Positions 20,168 to 28,715 of a stretch of DNA of 64,000 nt are shown here, piece by piece. The stretch comes from Vibrio coralliilyticus ATCC BAA-450 (GTDB lineage Bacteria > Pseudomonadota > Gammaproteobacteria > Enterobacterales > Vibrionaceae), in assembly GCF_000176135.1 (NCBI RefSeq), contig NZ_ACZN01000014.1, positions 1 through 64,000 on the forward strand, given 5' to 3'. The notes beneath the pieces were generated by a model. That model ran no database searches. It was not told where the DNA came from and saw only the letters and a program-made list of their open reading frames with translations. Position numbers and translations under genes: made by a program. How positions within the stretch are numbered: position 1 is the stretch's first letter; each line of letters begins with the position of its first letter.

Positions 20168-20658
20168 ATTTCACTCCAAGAAACGATAATAAATACACGT
20201 TACAAAACAAAATGATATCAACTAAGCGATTAAAAAATAAATAAATTTTCAATAAATTTAGTTATCATAAAAACACCATGGTTAGTAACCAGTGTTATAA
20301 TTTTCATATATATAATATTTCTAATCGTAAATAAAAATAAAAGTAAAAAATATATAGTAGAAATAAACTGCCTGATGATAGGTATAAATGTTTTTTTTTG
20401 AATAATTCACCTTCATGAAAACTTAGTATTTATAGCTACATCAAGTAATGAATAAGGTAGCCTATACCTCATCGTAAAAACCATCTTTCTCTTCGTGTAT
20501 GATAAGGAAGGCATTACAACAAGTTTCTTATAATAATTTTAAGTTATTAACCATTAAAATCATAAATGTAAATAAAATTAAATATAAAAAGGGCATTGTA
20601 TTCCACAATTGGACTAGAATCCTTTTATAAAAATAGTATAAGAAATAGATAAAATAAT
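20168..20658. other. AT-rich divergent intergenic region
   Basis: About 490 bases, very AT-rich, with no credible ORF. It separates the XRE-ECF operon (minus) from the membrane-regulator operon (plus). A small dyad GGTTAGTAACC lies near 20280. There is no hrp-like box. Its composition suits H-NS-type silencing and binding by a ToxR-like regulator, both inferred. Confidence 0.6.
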
Positions 20659-21138
20659 ATGGTAAAAAAACTAATATACTCGACGAGTACAAGAAGGTTA
20701 AGCACAGGTAATACTAACAGTCTGACTAAGTTGGCCGAAAGTGATTACTCGGTTTTAAAAAACTTAACATTGGCTTTTCCCTCAGGTCTTGATAAAGAAA
20801 CATTAACAGCGCTAGCTTGGCCAGAGAAAATTGTTACAGAGTCATCACTAAAAGTGTCCATTCACAAGCTTAGGAGAGTATTAAACGATGAACTTGGATT
20901 AAAAATACAAATTATCTACATAAGAGGAATAGGTTATCTACTTTCAGAATCAATAGCTTTAGTGGTAAATGACATATCTAAAGAAGAATTAGAAATAAGA
21001 TCCAATATAGACCGATGTCAAGGTTTTAAAAAGATTTCGTCTTTATTTTCAAAAGTTTCAGATATTTTAATTACCATTATTTCTTTAATTTTAGTTATTG
21101 TAATATTGAAATTTTATTCTATGGTAGGTTTACTATGA
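20659..21138 (+). CDS. membrane-anchored winged-helix regulator (ToxR/VtrA-like)
   Basis: 159 residues. The cytoplasmic N-terminal part has an OmpR/PhoB-type winged helix (ESSLKVSIHKLRRVLND, then YIRGIGYLL). A single transmembrane helix follows near the end (about 131-152), and only a few residues remain outside, so unlike ToxR or VtrA it has almost no periplasmic domain. The next gene overlaps by 4 bases and supplies a periplasmic domain. The pair mirrors ToxRS, TcpPH and VtrAC, the last of which controls T3SS2 in Vibrio parahaemolyticus. A T3SS regulatory role is inferred from fold and location. Confidence 0.8.
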   Translation: MVKKLIYSTSTRRLSTGNTNSLTKLAESDYSVLKNLTLAFPSGLDKETLTALAWPEKIVTESSLKVSIHKLRRVLNDELGLKIQIIYIRGIGYLLSESIALVVNDISKEELEIRSNIDRCQGFKKISSLFSKVSDILITIISLILVIVILKFYSMVGLL

Positions 21139-21599
21139 AAAACATTAGAAATATTATTTTGTCGGTTTTATTTATTCTTCTATTATGGCCAATTCTGTAC
21201 AGTGTGTCTTATAACGACCACTTAGTTTATAGCCATACCATTGCCAAAAATGAATACCAAGGAGAGGTCATCGTAAACAATGGTAGTTTTGAGTTAGTTT
21301 ATCGCGTAAAAAACAGCGCTGAGAACCTAGTGGGGGTATTCAGAATGAAAGGCTTTTTACTCCGATTTTTCCCTCACAGAGTTTTAGTATACACGACAAG
21401 TTTCCGACCTGTGATTGGCCGCCATAATATCGAGAAACATGTATGGATTCGTGATTATTGGATGAAAGGATTGGTACCTGTGACATTAAAGGGGACGCGG
21501 CTGTATTATTATTCCGTGTTTGCCCATCGCGATATAGAATCATACTTGCAATGTCGGGGCGAAGCCTGCCAAACGATATCGCAATTATCATCCCCCTAA
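21135..21599 (+). CDS. single-pass periplasmic partner of the ToxR-like regulator (VtrC/ToxS-like)
   Basis: 154 residues with an N-terminal transmembrane helix (about 6-24) and a periplasmic domain of about 125 residues containing two Cys near the end. No enzymatic motif. ATGA overlap with the winged-helix gene shows coupling. By analogy with VtrC, which forms a bile-binding barrel with VtrA, and with ToxS, it may sense envelope or environmental cues for its partner. Sequence similarity to VtrC cannot be judged by eye. Confidence 0.65.
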   Translation: MKNIRNIILSVLFILLLWPILYSVSYNDHLVYSHTIAKNEYQGEVIVNNGSFELVYRVKNSAENLVGVFRMKGFLLRFFPHRVLVYTTSFRPVIGRHNIEKHVWIRDYWMKGLVPVTLKGTRLYYYSVFAHRDIESYLQCRGEACQTISQLSSP

Positions 21600-21700
21600 C
21601 TCTGTTCACTAACCACTATCTATCAGTTGTCCTTTCAGTGCATCACCTGCGCGAGAGGGCAATCTAACTTCTATATGAGCTCCTCTTTTTTAGCGCCGAT

Positions 21701-21728
21701 GGAACTTTTTTGTTTATTGGACACTTAG
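21701..21728 (+). promoter_or_regulatory. HrpL-like ECF promoter for the duplicated-domain gene
   Basis: GGAACT at 21701-21706, then a 14-base spacer and ACACTTA (ending 21727), about 40 bases before the TTG start at 21768. Confidence 0.7.
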
Positions 21729-21767
21729 TTAACATCATCGAGATCAAAAGCGCAGTAGGTTATCACT

Positions 21768-22445
21768 TTGGCAAGTATTAAAAAGGTCCATGCATTACTT
21801 AAGGAAAGGCATATCCCAAGTGAACCCATGATTCTTCCTGCATTAGAGATTGGTGGCCAAGCGCATTGCTTCCTTGGTAACCAAGAGGCGTCAGAAGAAG
21901 TCATTGCCAGTTTTTTTGAGAACACCATCAAGCGCCATCTGTTTAAGTACGAAGTGTTGATCACTCGCCCACATCGCCCTAAGAAATGGGTGAATGTGAT
22001 GGCGAATGATCATCATACTGCCAAACAGAAAGCGCTGAAATATGGTCAGCCTTTGGTTGCAAGACGAATGGTATCCCACGCTAGTCCACACGAGGTCTGC
22101 AACAGCTTTGTGCCCAACCGGCACTTGTGGTTCCGAAACATACCAGACACAAAAAAGATTGAAACACTACTTAGGGCGAAAGGAATCAAATTAGACGGAA
22201 TTAATGTACTCACCGCAATACAAATAAAAGGTGTTGTGAGTTATTGTTCCTGCAACGACGAACAGTCGATAGCGGACTGTGTTGAGGAAATGGTGCGCGA
22301 CGACCTATGTACATTTGAAGTGTTTATCCAAAGGCCATTACGCCCAAAAACATGGATTCGTATTTGTGCTCCTAACGGAAAAAGAGCCAAACAGGAAGCC
22401 AAAAAATACGGAACACCTCTCGCTGTACGTCTTCCCCTTAAATAG
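21768..22445 (+). CDS. unknown protein with internal duplication, T3SS regulon member
   Basis: 225 residues, no recognised family, no signal peptide or membrane helix. Two similar halves are visible: residues about 60-100 (YEVLITRPHRPKKW, then TAKQKALKYGQPLVARR) and about 180-222 (FEVFIQRPLRPKTW, then RAKQEAKKYGTPLAVR). This conserved R-P-x-R-P-K-x-W core plus an Ala-Lys helix suggests a small basic domain repeated twice. The start is a TTG; the first internal Met is 20 residues later. An hrp-like box lies just upstream, so it is probably made with the T3SS. Effector, chaperone or regulator are all open. Confidence 0.7.
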   Translation: MASIKKVHALLKERHIPSEPMILPALEIGGQAHCFLGNQEASEEVIASFFENTIKRHLFKYEVLITRPHRPKKWVNVMANDHHTAKQKALKYGQPLVARRMVSHASPHEVCNSFVPNRHLWFRNIPDTKKIETLLRAKGIKLDGINVLTAIQIKGVVSYCSCNDEQSIADCVEEMVRDDLCTFEVFIQRPLRPKTWIRICAPNGKRAKQEAKKYGTPLAVRLPLK

Positions 22446-22935
22446 CCTCTCTCTGCCTCTCGCCTCTCTGCTCAACACCACTAAACATGGACCTGACAAA
22501 AAATGGCACGGGTCAGGAGGAATAGTGGTTAGCGCTCTACCATTTTGAACTACATATTATAAAGCACAGCGAACTCTTGACTGTTGATGGTGATTCCTCC
22601 TTTCAACCCTGTGGATTTAGAGAGCTTTGCTCCCGACTTTCAGGTGCGGCTGAAACTGTGGTATAGCATCGACGGTTTGATTAGCCCCATCTATTGAAAC
22701 GATATCTATATGAAGGGTAATGAGTTGAGCACTCTGGTTGTTAGCGTCTTCTGATAGGGTTTGGTTGCATTGCTGTTAATGACTCCAAAGATATTACAGG
22801 TAACTCAGACTTCTGAGCCGAAATTGACATTGTAGACATAGTCGTTCCTTAACTATCCTCTCTACTTTGATATTCTGCTGTCCGCACAATGAAGTTCCGA
22901 AGGTATTCGCACACCCTATCCGAGTTAGATTGTGA
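22446..22935. other. intergenic region without intact genes
   Basis: About 490 bases between convergent units. A 36-codon reading frame at 22588-22698 (ending LWYSIDGLISPIY) looks protein-like but has no support as a gene and may be a remnant. Near 22515-22550 the minus strand has a short tRNA D-arm-like stretch but no cloverleaf. No clear terminator was found. Confidence 0.5.
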
Positions 22936-25074
22936 TTAATTACTCTGGCCTTCTATCCCCTCTTCGTTCAGAGTTTCATTTTCTATGCTTGTGTTGACTT
23001 CAATATCTATATACTCAATTACCTCCAGTTCAGTAGCTGGTGTGAGCTCTGCAAAAGATAGAACGGGAACATGGTGAAAGTGCTCTTCGATTAAGGTACG
23101 AAACATTCGTCTCAGATCCTGTGCAACCAACAACACCGCATCATTGGACGCGTGCATTGGATACAGGCATTTAAGCTCTGTTCTCAAGGCATTAGCAACC
23201 TCCGGCGCCAGTACGAAGAAACTACTGTTGTTGGAATGGCGTACAGAGTCCCGCAGGATCTCTTCCAGTTTGGGACTGAGTAGCCTCGCTTTCATTACTC
23301 CCTCTGGCGCATACTGAAAACACAGTTGTGCCTTTAACGCTACTCTCACATAATCAGACAGGACATCGATGTCTTTTTCGTACTGGGCATACTCAATCAA
23401 TGTTTCCGAGATCTGGCGGATTGACCTCAGTGACATGCGCTCACTTGCGAGCTTTCGAAGAATGGCCGCAAATTGAGCCAATGGGATGGTTCTTTGCAAC
23501 TCTTGCCCCAGTTCTGGTTGGTCCTGCTCAATAAAACTCATGATAGCCCGTGTCTCTTGAAGGCCAATAAATTCTGCACCGGTCATGAAAAAAATATGCT
23601 CCAAACGGCTCACGATCATGCTCGTTGATAGCCATACAGAGCTCTCTGACAATCCCATGTCTTGACACTGCTCTGCTGTCACCCATACCAAGTGTTCCTC
23701 TTCTCTGATTCGTTCTCCTAACCTAAAATCGTCTGACATGATAGTCAGCTTACTTTTCATTATTGCGGCGCGCTCTCGGTTCAACGTCGCTCGCACCCTT
23801 GGCACTTCATAGATGCTAAATACGATTTCATCTTCAGCAATGTTTTCTGTGTACTCGATATCTAACGACGGTAGAGTAATACCATAGCTGTGGACGATAT
23901 GATTGCGGCGTTTCCTAATAGATTCGATCAGCGTGAGGGAAAGATGATCTTCTTCCCAAATACGATGTAATTGAATCAAGTATGCTTTCGAGGGTGTAAA
24001 TCTCCGTAGATCCTGTTTACCATCAATATCACCATCGTGGTCTCCCTCAATTGATTGAGCAGCTTGGAGTGCCTGATAGTTGATTGTAAATATTCGATAT
24101 CCCCCGATGCAGCCAGTAACTAAGGCGATCATAAGAAACGTCAGTGTTGGCATTCCTGGAACCAACGCAAACCCAGTCATACACACCGATGCAATAAGCC
24201 ACGCTCTTGGCTGATCGAGCAGCTGTGTGGCCATCTCAACACCGATATTGTTTTCACCTGCCTCTCCACCACCCGATGACACGCGAGTGATGATAATACC
24301 TGCTGTTAGTGAGATGAGGAGCGCTGGGATCTGTGCAATTAATCCATCACCGATGGTTAAAATCGAGTACAATTGCATCGCTTCGCCCGCTGACATGTCA
24401 TATTGAAGAACGCCGACACACAATCCTCCAATGAGGTTGACTGCTACGATCACCAAACCTGCAATCGCATCTCCTTTGACAAACTTCATCGCTCCATCAA
24501 GTGCTCCAAATAAGCTGCTCTCTTTCGATAAATCCATCCGCATTTGCCGTGCTTCACGAGCATCGATCAGCCCCGCTCTCAAATCACTGTCTATGGACAT
24601 TTGTTTTCCCGGCATTGCGTCTAAAGTAAAGCGTGCCGCGACTTCAGCCACACGCTCAGAGCCCTTCGCAATCACCAAAAACTGCGCCACTGTGATGATT
24701 AAAAAAATCACCAGCCCAACCGCGAGATTGCCTCCTGCAACAAAATTGCCAAACGTTTCAACTATGTCTCCGGCGTCTTGCTCAAGTAAAATAAGGCGAG
24801 TCGTCGATATCGATAACGCTAGCCGAAAAAGCGTTGTGATCAAAAGCATACCGGGGAATGTTGAAAAGGCCAAAGGTCCTGGCATGTACGTGACTAACAC
24901 GATCAGCAATGTGGATATACAAATGTTTACCGCGATCAAGCTGTCAACCAGTTGCGTGGGCATAGGCAAGATCAACATAAAAATGACCGCGACTACTACG
25001 ACGGCGATCACCATCTCGTTCTGCTTCATCGCATGATGAGCGAATTTATTCAATAATGAAATAAAGTGGGTCAT
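22936..25074 (-). CDS. sctV: T3SS export gate protein SctV (HrcV/InvA/FlhA family)
   Basis: 712 residues, the usual length. Eight N-terminal membrane helices occupy roughly 1-330 and include the conserved cytoplasmic loop GSERVAEVAARFTLDAMPGK and LIDAREARQMRMDL. The C-terminal half forms the cytoplasmic nonamer ring that receives chaperone-substrate complexes. It follows sctW by 2 bases, in the operon driven from 26210-26237. Confidence 0.97.
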   Translation of the reverse strand: MTHFISLLNKFAHHAMKQNEMVIAVVVVAVIFMLILPMPTQLVDSLIAVNICISTLLIVLVTYMPGPLAFSTFPGMLLITTLFRLALSISTTRLILLEQDAGDIVETFGNFVAGGNLAVGLVIFLIITVAQFLVIAKGSERVAEVAARFTLDAMPGKQMSIDSDLRAGLIDAREARQMRMDLSKESSLFGALDGAMKFVKGDAIAGLVIVAVNLIGGLCVGVLQYDMSAGEAMQLYSILTIGDGLIAQIPALLISLTAGIIITRVSSGGGEAGENNIGVEMATQLLDQPRAWLIASVCMTGFALVPGMPTLTFLMIALVTGCIGGYRIFTINYQALQAAQSIEGDHDGDIDGKQDLRRFTPSKAYLIQLHRIWEEDHLSLTLIESIRKRRNHIVHSYGITLPSLDIEYTENIAEDEIVFSIYEVPRVRATLNRERAAIMKSKLTIMSDDFRLGERIREEEHLVWVTAEQCQDMGLSESSVWLSTSMIVSRLEHIFFMTGAEFIGLQETRAIMSFIEQDQPELGQELQRTIPLAQFAAILRKLASERMSLRSIRQISETLIEYAQYEKDIDVLSDYVRVALKAQLCFQYAPEGVMKARLLSPKLEEILRDSVRHSNNSSFFVLAPEVANALRTELKCLYPMHASNDAVLLVAQDLRRMFRTLIEEHFHHVPVLSFAELTPATELEVIEYIDIEVNTSIENETLNEEGIEGQSN

Positions 25075-25076
25075 GG

Positions 25077-26174
25077 CTAAATTCTTCTTACTCGGCCCTC
25101 ATTGTGAGGAAGCTTGAGCTCGTCAGCATACTGGCTCTCTAACATGCTCGTCATCATCATCAATGTGGTAGCCCTAATGCGCTGCTCTTTCCAAAGGCTA
25201 ATGGGTAGCTCTTTGATAAGCTTCAGATATCCATCTAGAAATAACGCAACACCACCTTCTTTCATCGTAATGGAGCGTTCAACAATCCGATGTATGTCTC
25301 TGGAATACATCGGATTTAGTGTAACTCTAATGAGGTCTTTACAAATATCCACCGACTTTGGATGCACTGCCACGCCCGCAGCCAAGAGGCGATTTCGAAA
25401 CTGCGTAACGTTATTCACCAACCCCATAATCGTGGACGTTTGCTTTAAGTGTGACAACAGGGTGCCAAGCACACTTTTGTTGGTGGAGGAAACCTCGGAG
25501 TGCAAGTCATCCGCCAATCCTCTTTGGACGCTTTTTATCCCTAGCTCAAAGCTGAGTTGTCCCAACTCCGACAAAGACAAAAGTTGTTCAAAGAGCTCAT
25601 GCAATGACGATTTCATGATCATACTGTCAAAGTAAATCGAACGAATTTTTTTCTTAATATCTGGGTCAGAGCTGAATTCTGCAAATGCAAACGCGGTATT
25701 AAGCCCAGAGGTAATCTCTTGCTCGTGCTGCTGGTGTAAGAGTTCCGTCACCCCAGTGAAAAGTGGCCGATCGCGCTTGTCACCCAAGACAAGTCCGTGG
25801 GCCGCGATGAGATAGGTCATCACTGGTTCATGATCTTTCAAGAACTCTTCGACGGTACCACCTTTTGTGAGATGGTGTCGCAATCTAGAGGCATGTTGTG
25901 TAAGAGTCTTCCCCTCTCGCTTGCCCAATGCCGAGTAATGCTGAGTAATTAAAGCCGCCTGCTCTTTCTTCTGGACATGGAAGAGTACATCTTGAACAGA
26001 GAGTGACATCCCACGTTTTGGTGCTTTCTTCTTTTTCTTGGTTCCTTTCACATCACCACGAAAGGTAATGCCCACTTCTTCTAAGCCGTTTTTATTGAAC
26101 TTGTCATCCGAGAGAGTGGAATGACTAACATCAAGTGTTCTATAGGAGGTGATCGGCTCGCTTGGTATTTTCAT
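25077..26174 (-). CDS. sctW: T3SS gatekeeper SctW (HrpJ/InvE/YopN-TyeA family)
   Basis: 365 residues from ATG 26174, which has GAGG six bases upstream; earlier in-frame ATGs at 26186 and 26228 are less likely because the promoter's -10 element is at 26210. The middle carries the helical HrpJ/YopN domain (VEEFLKDHEPVMTYLIAAHG) and the end a TyeA-like part in the same chain (LWKEQRIRATTLMMM). A KKKKKAPKRG stretch marks the N-terminal third. Gatekeepers set the order of translocator and effector secretion and bind SctV, whose gene follows. Confidence 0.9.
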   Translation of the reverse strand: MKIPSEPITSYRTLDVSHSTLSDDKFNKNGLEEVGITFRGDVKGTKKKKKAPKRGMSLSVQDVLFHVQKKEQAALITQHYSALGKREGKTLTQHASRLRHHLTKGGTVEEFLKDHEPVMTYLIAAHGLVLGDKRDRPLFTGVTELLHQQHEQEITSGLNTAFAFAEFSSDPDIKKKIRSIYFDSMIMKSSLHELFEQLLSLSELGQLSFELGIKSVQRGLADDLHSEVSSTNKSVLGTLLSHLKQTSTIMGLVNNVTQFRNRLLAAGVAVHPKSVDICKDLIRVTLNPMYSRDIHRIVERSITMKEGGVALFLDGYLKLIKELPISLWKEQRIRATTLMMMTSMLESQYADELKLPHNEGRVRRI

Positions 26175-26209
26175 TGGTGTCCTCATGTAACCCAAAGACT
26201 GTATTGTTC

Positions 26210-26237
26210 TGTGTGGTTCTCCACCCATTTCTGTTCC
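26210..26237 (-). promoter_or_regulatory. HrpL-like ECF promoter for sctW-sctV
   Basis: Minus strand GGAACA, 15 bases, CCACACA, 36 bases before the sctW ATG at 26174. The sixth base of the -35 is A, otherwise a good match. Confidence 0.65.
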
Positions 26238-26361
26238 ATTCTAGCCCTAGTGTAGGAACCTGCATGCCTTCATGGGCCCCGTGCAAAGAATGGCAAAAAT
26301 ACCGTTAATGATGTGGTTATATTTGTTATTAATTTCAATGACTTATTTTAAGTAAGGTTTG

Positions 26362-26376
26362 TGGTACATATCATGC
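26362..26376 (+). promoter_or_regulatory. sigma-54 (-24/-12) promoter of the second ECF sigma gene
   Basis: TGGTAC-ATATCA-TGC, with exactly 10 bases between the GG and GC, close to consensus TGGCAC-N6-TGC. It lies 31 bases upstream of the ATG at 26408. It implies control by an enhancer-binding protein, for which the HrpS-like activator at 36164-37135 is the obvious candidate. Confidence 0.7.
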
Positions 26377-26407
26377 TCTAACAGCAACACCATTTAAAGG
26401 AGTTGCT

Positions 26408-26944
26408 ATGAAAATCACGAGAAAAGAAAACTACCTTGGCAAACGCGAAGCCGAAATCGAACAGCTTGCCCTTCATCACAACGAACAGTTAAAACGTTTC
26501 ATCCGAAAGCACCTACACGATAAAGACGCCGTTGAGGACCTAGCTCAATTCACCTATCTGGAGGCACTCAAAAACTGGCACCAATTTCGGGGACAATCTC
26601 AACTAAAAACTTGGCTATTTGGTATCGCATTTAATCTTGTACGCAATCACAACCGGGCTACTTACAAGCAGCCAAATAGCCTAGATCTGGATCAGATCCC
26701 ACTTCAATTCGCGATTGATGTCATTGATGTTCATGAGAGAGTTCATTCCCAACGACTGCTGAATAAGTGTCCAGATGAGTTAGCTGGTATGCCTAATGAC
26801 ATGCGGTGTGTATTCAATCTCGTGATCATTGATGGTCTCAGTTATGAAGAAGCGGCGCTAAAGCTAAACGTCGCCGTGGGCACGGTACGTTCACGATTAT
26901 CGAGGGCAAGAAGTTGGTTGAAGATTGGGCTTAAACAAGTCTAA
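26408..26944 (+). CDS. ECF sigma factor, HrpL-like (copy 2)
   Basis: 178 residues with region 2 (VEDLAQFTYLEALKN, FRGQSQLKTWLFGIAFNLVRNHNR) and region 4 (SYEEAALKLNVAVGTVRSRLSRARSWL). The AAAGGAGTTGCT before the ATG is a good ribosome site. No anti-sigma factor is encoded nearby. The sigma-54 promoter at 26362, a HrpS-like activator elsewhere in the locus and twelve hrp-like boxes match the Pseudomonas syringae HrpRS > sigma-54 > HrpL cascade, so this is the best candidate for the sigma factor that reads those boxes. Confidence 0.9.
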   Translation: MKITRKENYLGKREAEIEQLALHHNEQLKRFIRKHLHDKDAVEDLAQFTYLEALKNWHQFRGQSQLKTWLFGIAFNLVRNHNRATYKQPNSLDLDQIPLQFAIDVIDVHERVHSQRLLNKCPDELAGMPNDMRCVFNLVIIDGLSYEEAALKLNVAVGTVRSRLSRARSWLKIGLKQV

Positions 26945-26964
26945 GAAAATCAACGACGAAGGTT

Positions 26965-26992
26965 GAGGTAATCCGCAACAAACGGTTACCTC
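26965..26992. terminator. hairpin after the ECF gene
   Basis: Inverted repeat GAGGTAA / TTACCTC with a 14-base loop about 20 bases after the stop codon. There is no T-tract, so terminator activity is uncertain. Confidence 0.35.
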
Positions 26993-27116
26993 TGTTGGGT
27001 ATGGAGGGAGCTTCAGAGTCAGGTCTTTAAAACAGCGAAATCCTCTTTTATATAAGGAAGGGATAATCTCCTCAGTGCTATTCCCAAGATAAGATCAATG
27101 TTAGGCAACGACTTTA

Positions 27117-27524
27117 TCAACTCTTAAAAGAGCGAGACTTATCGTTGAAGGATTTGTCTGCCTTTGCCAGGTTAGAACACCGAAGAAATGCTTCCAGAAA
27201 TCCACCCAGTACTTCCCAATTTTCCGCTGACATATCTTGAATCAATTCTGAATGGGTATCGACCAGTTGCTTAATTGAAGAAAACGTTCGGTTCACGCGT
27301 TTTACTTCTCTACTCACTTCCATCATGGACTGCGTCAGAGCCAGGAGAACGATCCCTCGCTCTTCAACAGTAGTAGAGTGTGACAATAATCGACTCAACA
27401 TGGTCAATTTTTGTGTATCGGTGTAGGTTTGATCAGACATCAACCCAGCCACCTTTTGCTCCATCGTTTGAGGCGCATTGTTCATATCATTCGGTGAGCG
27501 TGATACATGATTAATCTTTGTCAT
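27117..27524 (-). CDS. unknown small helical protein with hrp-like promoter
   Basis: 135 residues, no signal peptide or membrane segment, mostly predicted helix with a Ser/Asn/Pro-rich N-terminus. Not recognised. It sits between the ECF factor and sctU, on the sctU strand but downstream of the sctD-T-U operon, with its own hrp-like box at 27556-27583. Soluble and helical with a polar N-terminus fits a secreted T3SS protein, a regulator or an export accessory. No function can be assigned. Confidence 0.7.
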   Translation of the reverse strand: MTKINHVSRSPNDMNNAPQTMEQKVAGLMSDQTYTDTQKLTMLSRLLSHSTTVEERGIVLLALTQSMMEVSREVKRVNRTFSSIKQLVDTHSELIQDMSAENWEVLGGFLEAFLRCSNLAKADKSFNDKSRSFKS

Positions 27525-27555
27525 ACCTTCTCTCTATTTTGTTTTTCCCGAGGCT

Positions 27556-27583
27556 TTAGTGTCACAGAACGAAATACGGTTCC
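27556..27583 (-). promoter_or_regulatory. HrpL-like ECF promoter for the unknown gene at 27117
   Basis: Minus strand GGAACC, 15 bases, ACACTAA, 32 bases before the ATG at 27524. Confidence 0.7.
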
Positions 27584-27645
27584 AAACTCTTTAAGTACTT
27601 TTCGAAAAGGTCACACGTCAAGCCGTGTTGACTATCACACCACTC

Positions 27646-28704
27646 TTATCGATCCTCTGTAGAAGAATCCATATCATTGAGCAAAGTATAAAGTGACGCG
27701 ACGGCGTCGAGGGTATCTCGATTAATGTAACTGCCTAGTTCTTGCTGGTAGAGCGTGCGAGCAAGCCAAACGTAACGAATCACAGGAACTCCTGAATGAT
27801 CTGCTTGTTGAATAAGTTCAAGAGCCTCCCTATCCTTACCCTTGGCCCCAACGACAGGTAATGGTGTGACACCTGGGTTATAATGCAACCCAACCGCAAA
27901 GTGGGTAGGATTCACCACTAACATGTCCATCTCATCCATCGATGCATTGGTCGTTTGTGGTGAGCCTTCCACCAATTCCATGCCCAATTGACGGCGCTGA
28001 GATTTAACAAAAGGATCTCCTTCACTGTCTTTAAATTCTTGCTTAACCTCCTGTTTATCCATTTTTAATTGTTTTAAGTGAAAAAATTTCTTGAGCGCAA
28101 AATCCAATATGGCTGGAGCAAGCAGTAACAGTAAACAGACCCGAGCCACGTAAATAAATAGGTCGATGGCAGCCAGCCACATCCGGTCTAAGGGCAAGTT
28201 CGGAAGCTTAAATACGGCATGGGCTAGATCATTTAACAATATGTAGAACACTACAAATATCAGGATTGATTTGAAGATGTTATTCAGAACTTCCGTTAGT
28301 TTTTGCCCTGAAAACAGCTGCTTTAGCTGGGAAAAAGGGTTGAGTTTATTGAAATCTAGCTTCAAAGCTTCCGGAGCGAACAGAAAACCAAATTGTCCCC
28401 AGCGGCCAATCAAAGCAGCGAAGAAGCTCACTGGAATGACGATTAAAATGAACAGAAACAGCACATGCTTGGCCACCTCAAGGACTGATAGAAATCCATG
28501 TTCAAACGGTTGATTGAAAAGCGTAATAGGCATGTACACTAATGTTTTCAGTTCGGCCATTAACCACTCAGAGCAGGCAACTAGAACTTCAAATGTCAAC
28601 ACACAAGCGAGTAACTTAGGGATGTCAGGAGTTTGCGCAACCTGCCCTCTTTTGCGAGAGTCTTGGATTTTTTTTTGTGTGGGTTTTTCGGTTTTCTCGG
28701 CCAT
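27646..28704 (-). CDS. sctU: T3SS export switch protein SctU (HrcU/YscU/FlhB family)
   Basis: 352 residues. Typical start MAEKTEKPTQKKIQDSRKRG, four membrane helices (about 30-200), and a cytoplasmic domain with the autocleavage motif NPTH at 265-268. Self-cleavage there switches substrate class from needle to translocators and effectors. Follows sctT by 11 bases as the last gene of the long sctD-to-sctU operon. Confidence 0.96.
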   Translation of the reverse strand: MAEKTEKPTQKKIQDSRKRGQVAQTPDIPKLLACVLTFEVLVACSEWLMAELKTLVYMPITLFNQPFEHGFLSVLEVAKHVLFLFILIVIPVSFFAALIGRWGQFGFLFAPEALKLDFNKLNPFSQLKQLFSGQKLTEVLNNIFKSILIFVVFYILLNDLAHAVFKLPNLPLDRMWLAAIDLFIYVARVCLLLLLAPAILDFALKKFFHLKQLKMDKQEVKQEFKDSEGDPFVKSQRRQLGMELVEGSPQTTNASMDEMDMLVVNPTHFAVGLHYNPGVTPLPVVGAKGKDREALELIQQADHSGVPVIRYVWLARTLYQQELGSYINRDTLDAVASLYTLLNDMDSSTEDR

Positions 28705-28715
28705 CAGATACGCGC

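Noticed and set aside
22505..22555. tRNA-like segment on the minus strand (D-arm-like GTTCAAAATGGTAGAGCGC)
   Set aside because: No matching acceptor, anticodon or T-arm can be folded. At best a remnant.
26245..26290. Plus-strand hrp-like box at GGAACC 26255
   Set aside because: No CNACTNA-like element at the right distance. The ECF gene downstream is better explained by the sigma-54 element at 26362.
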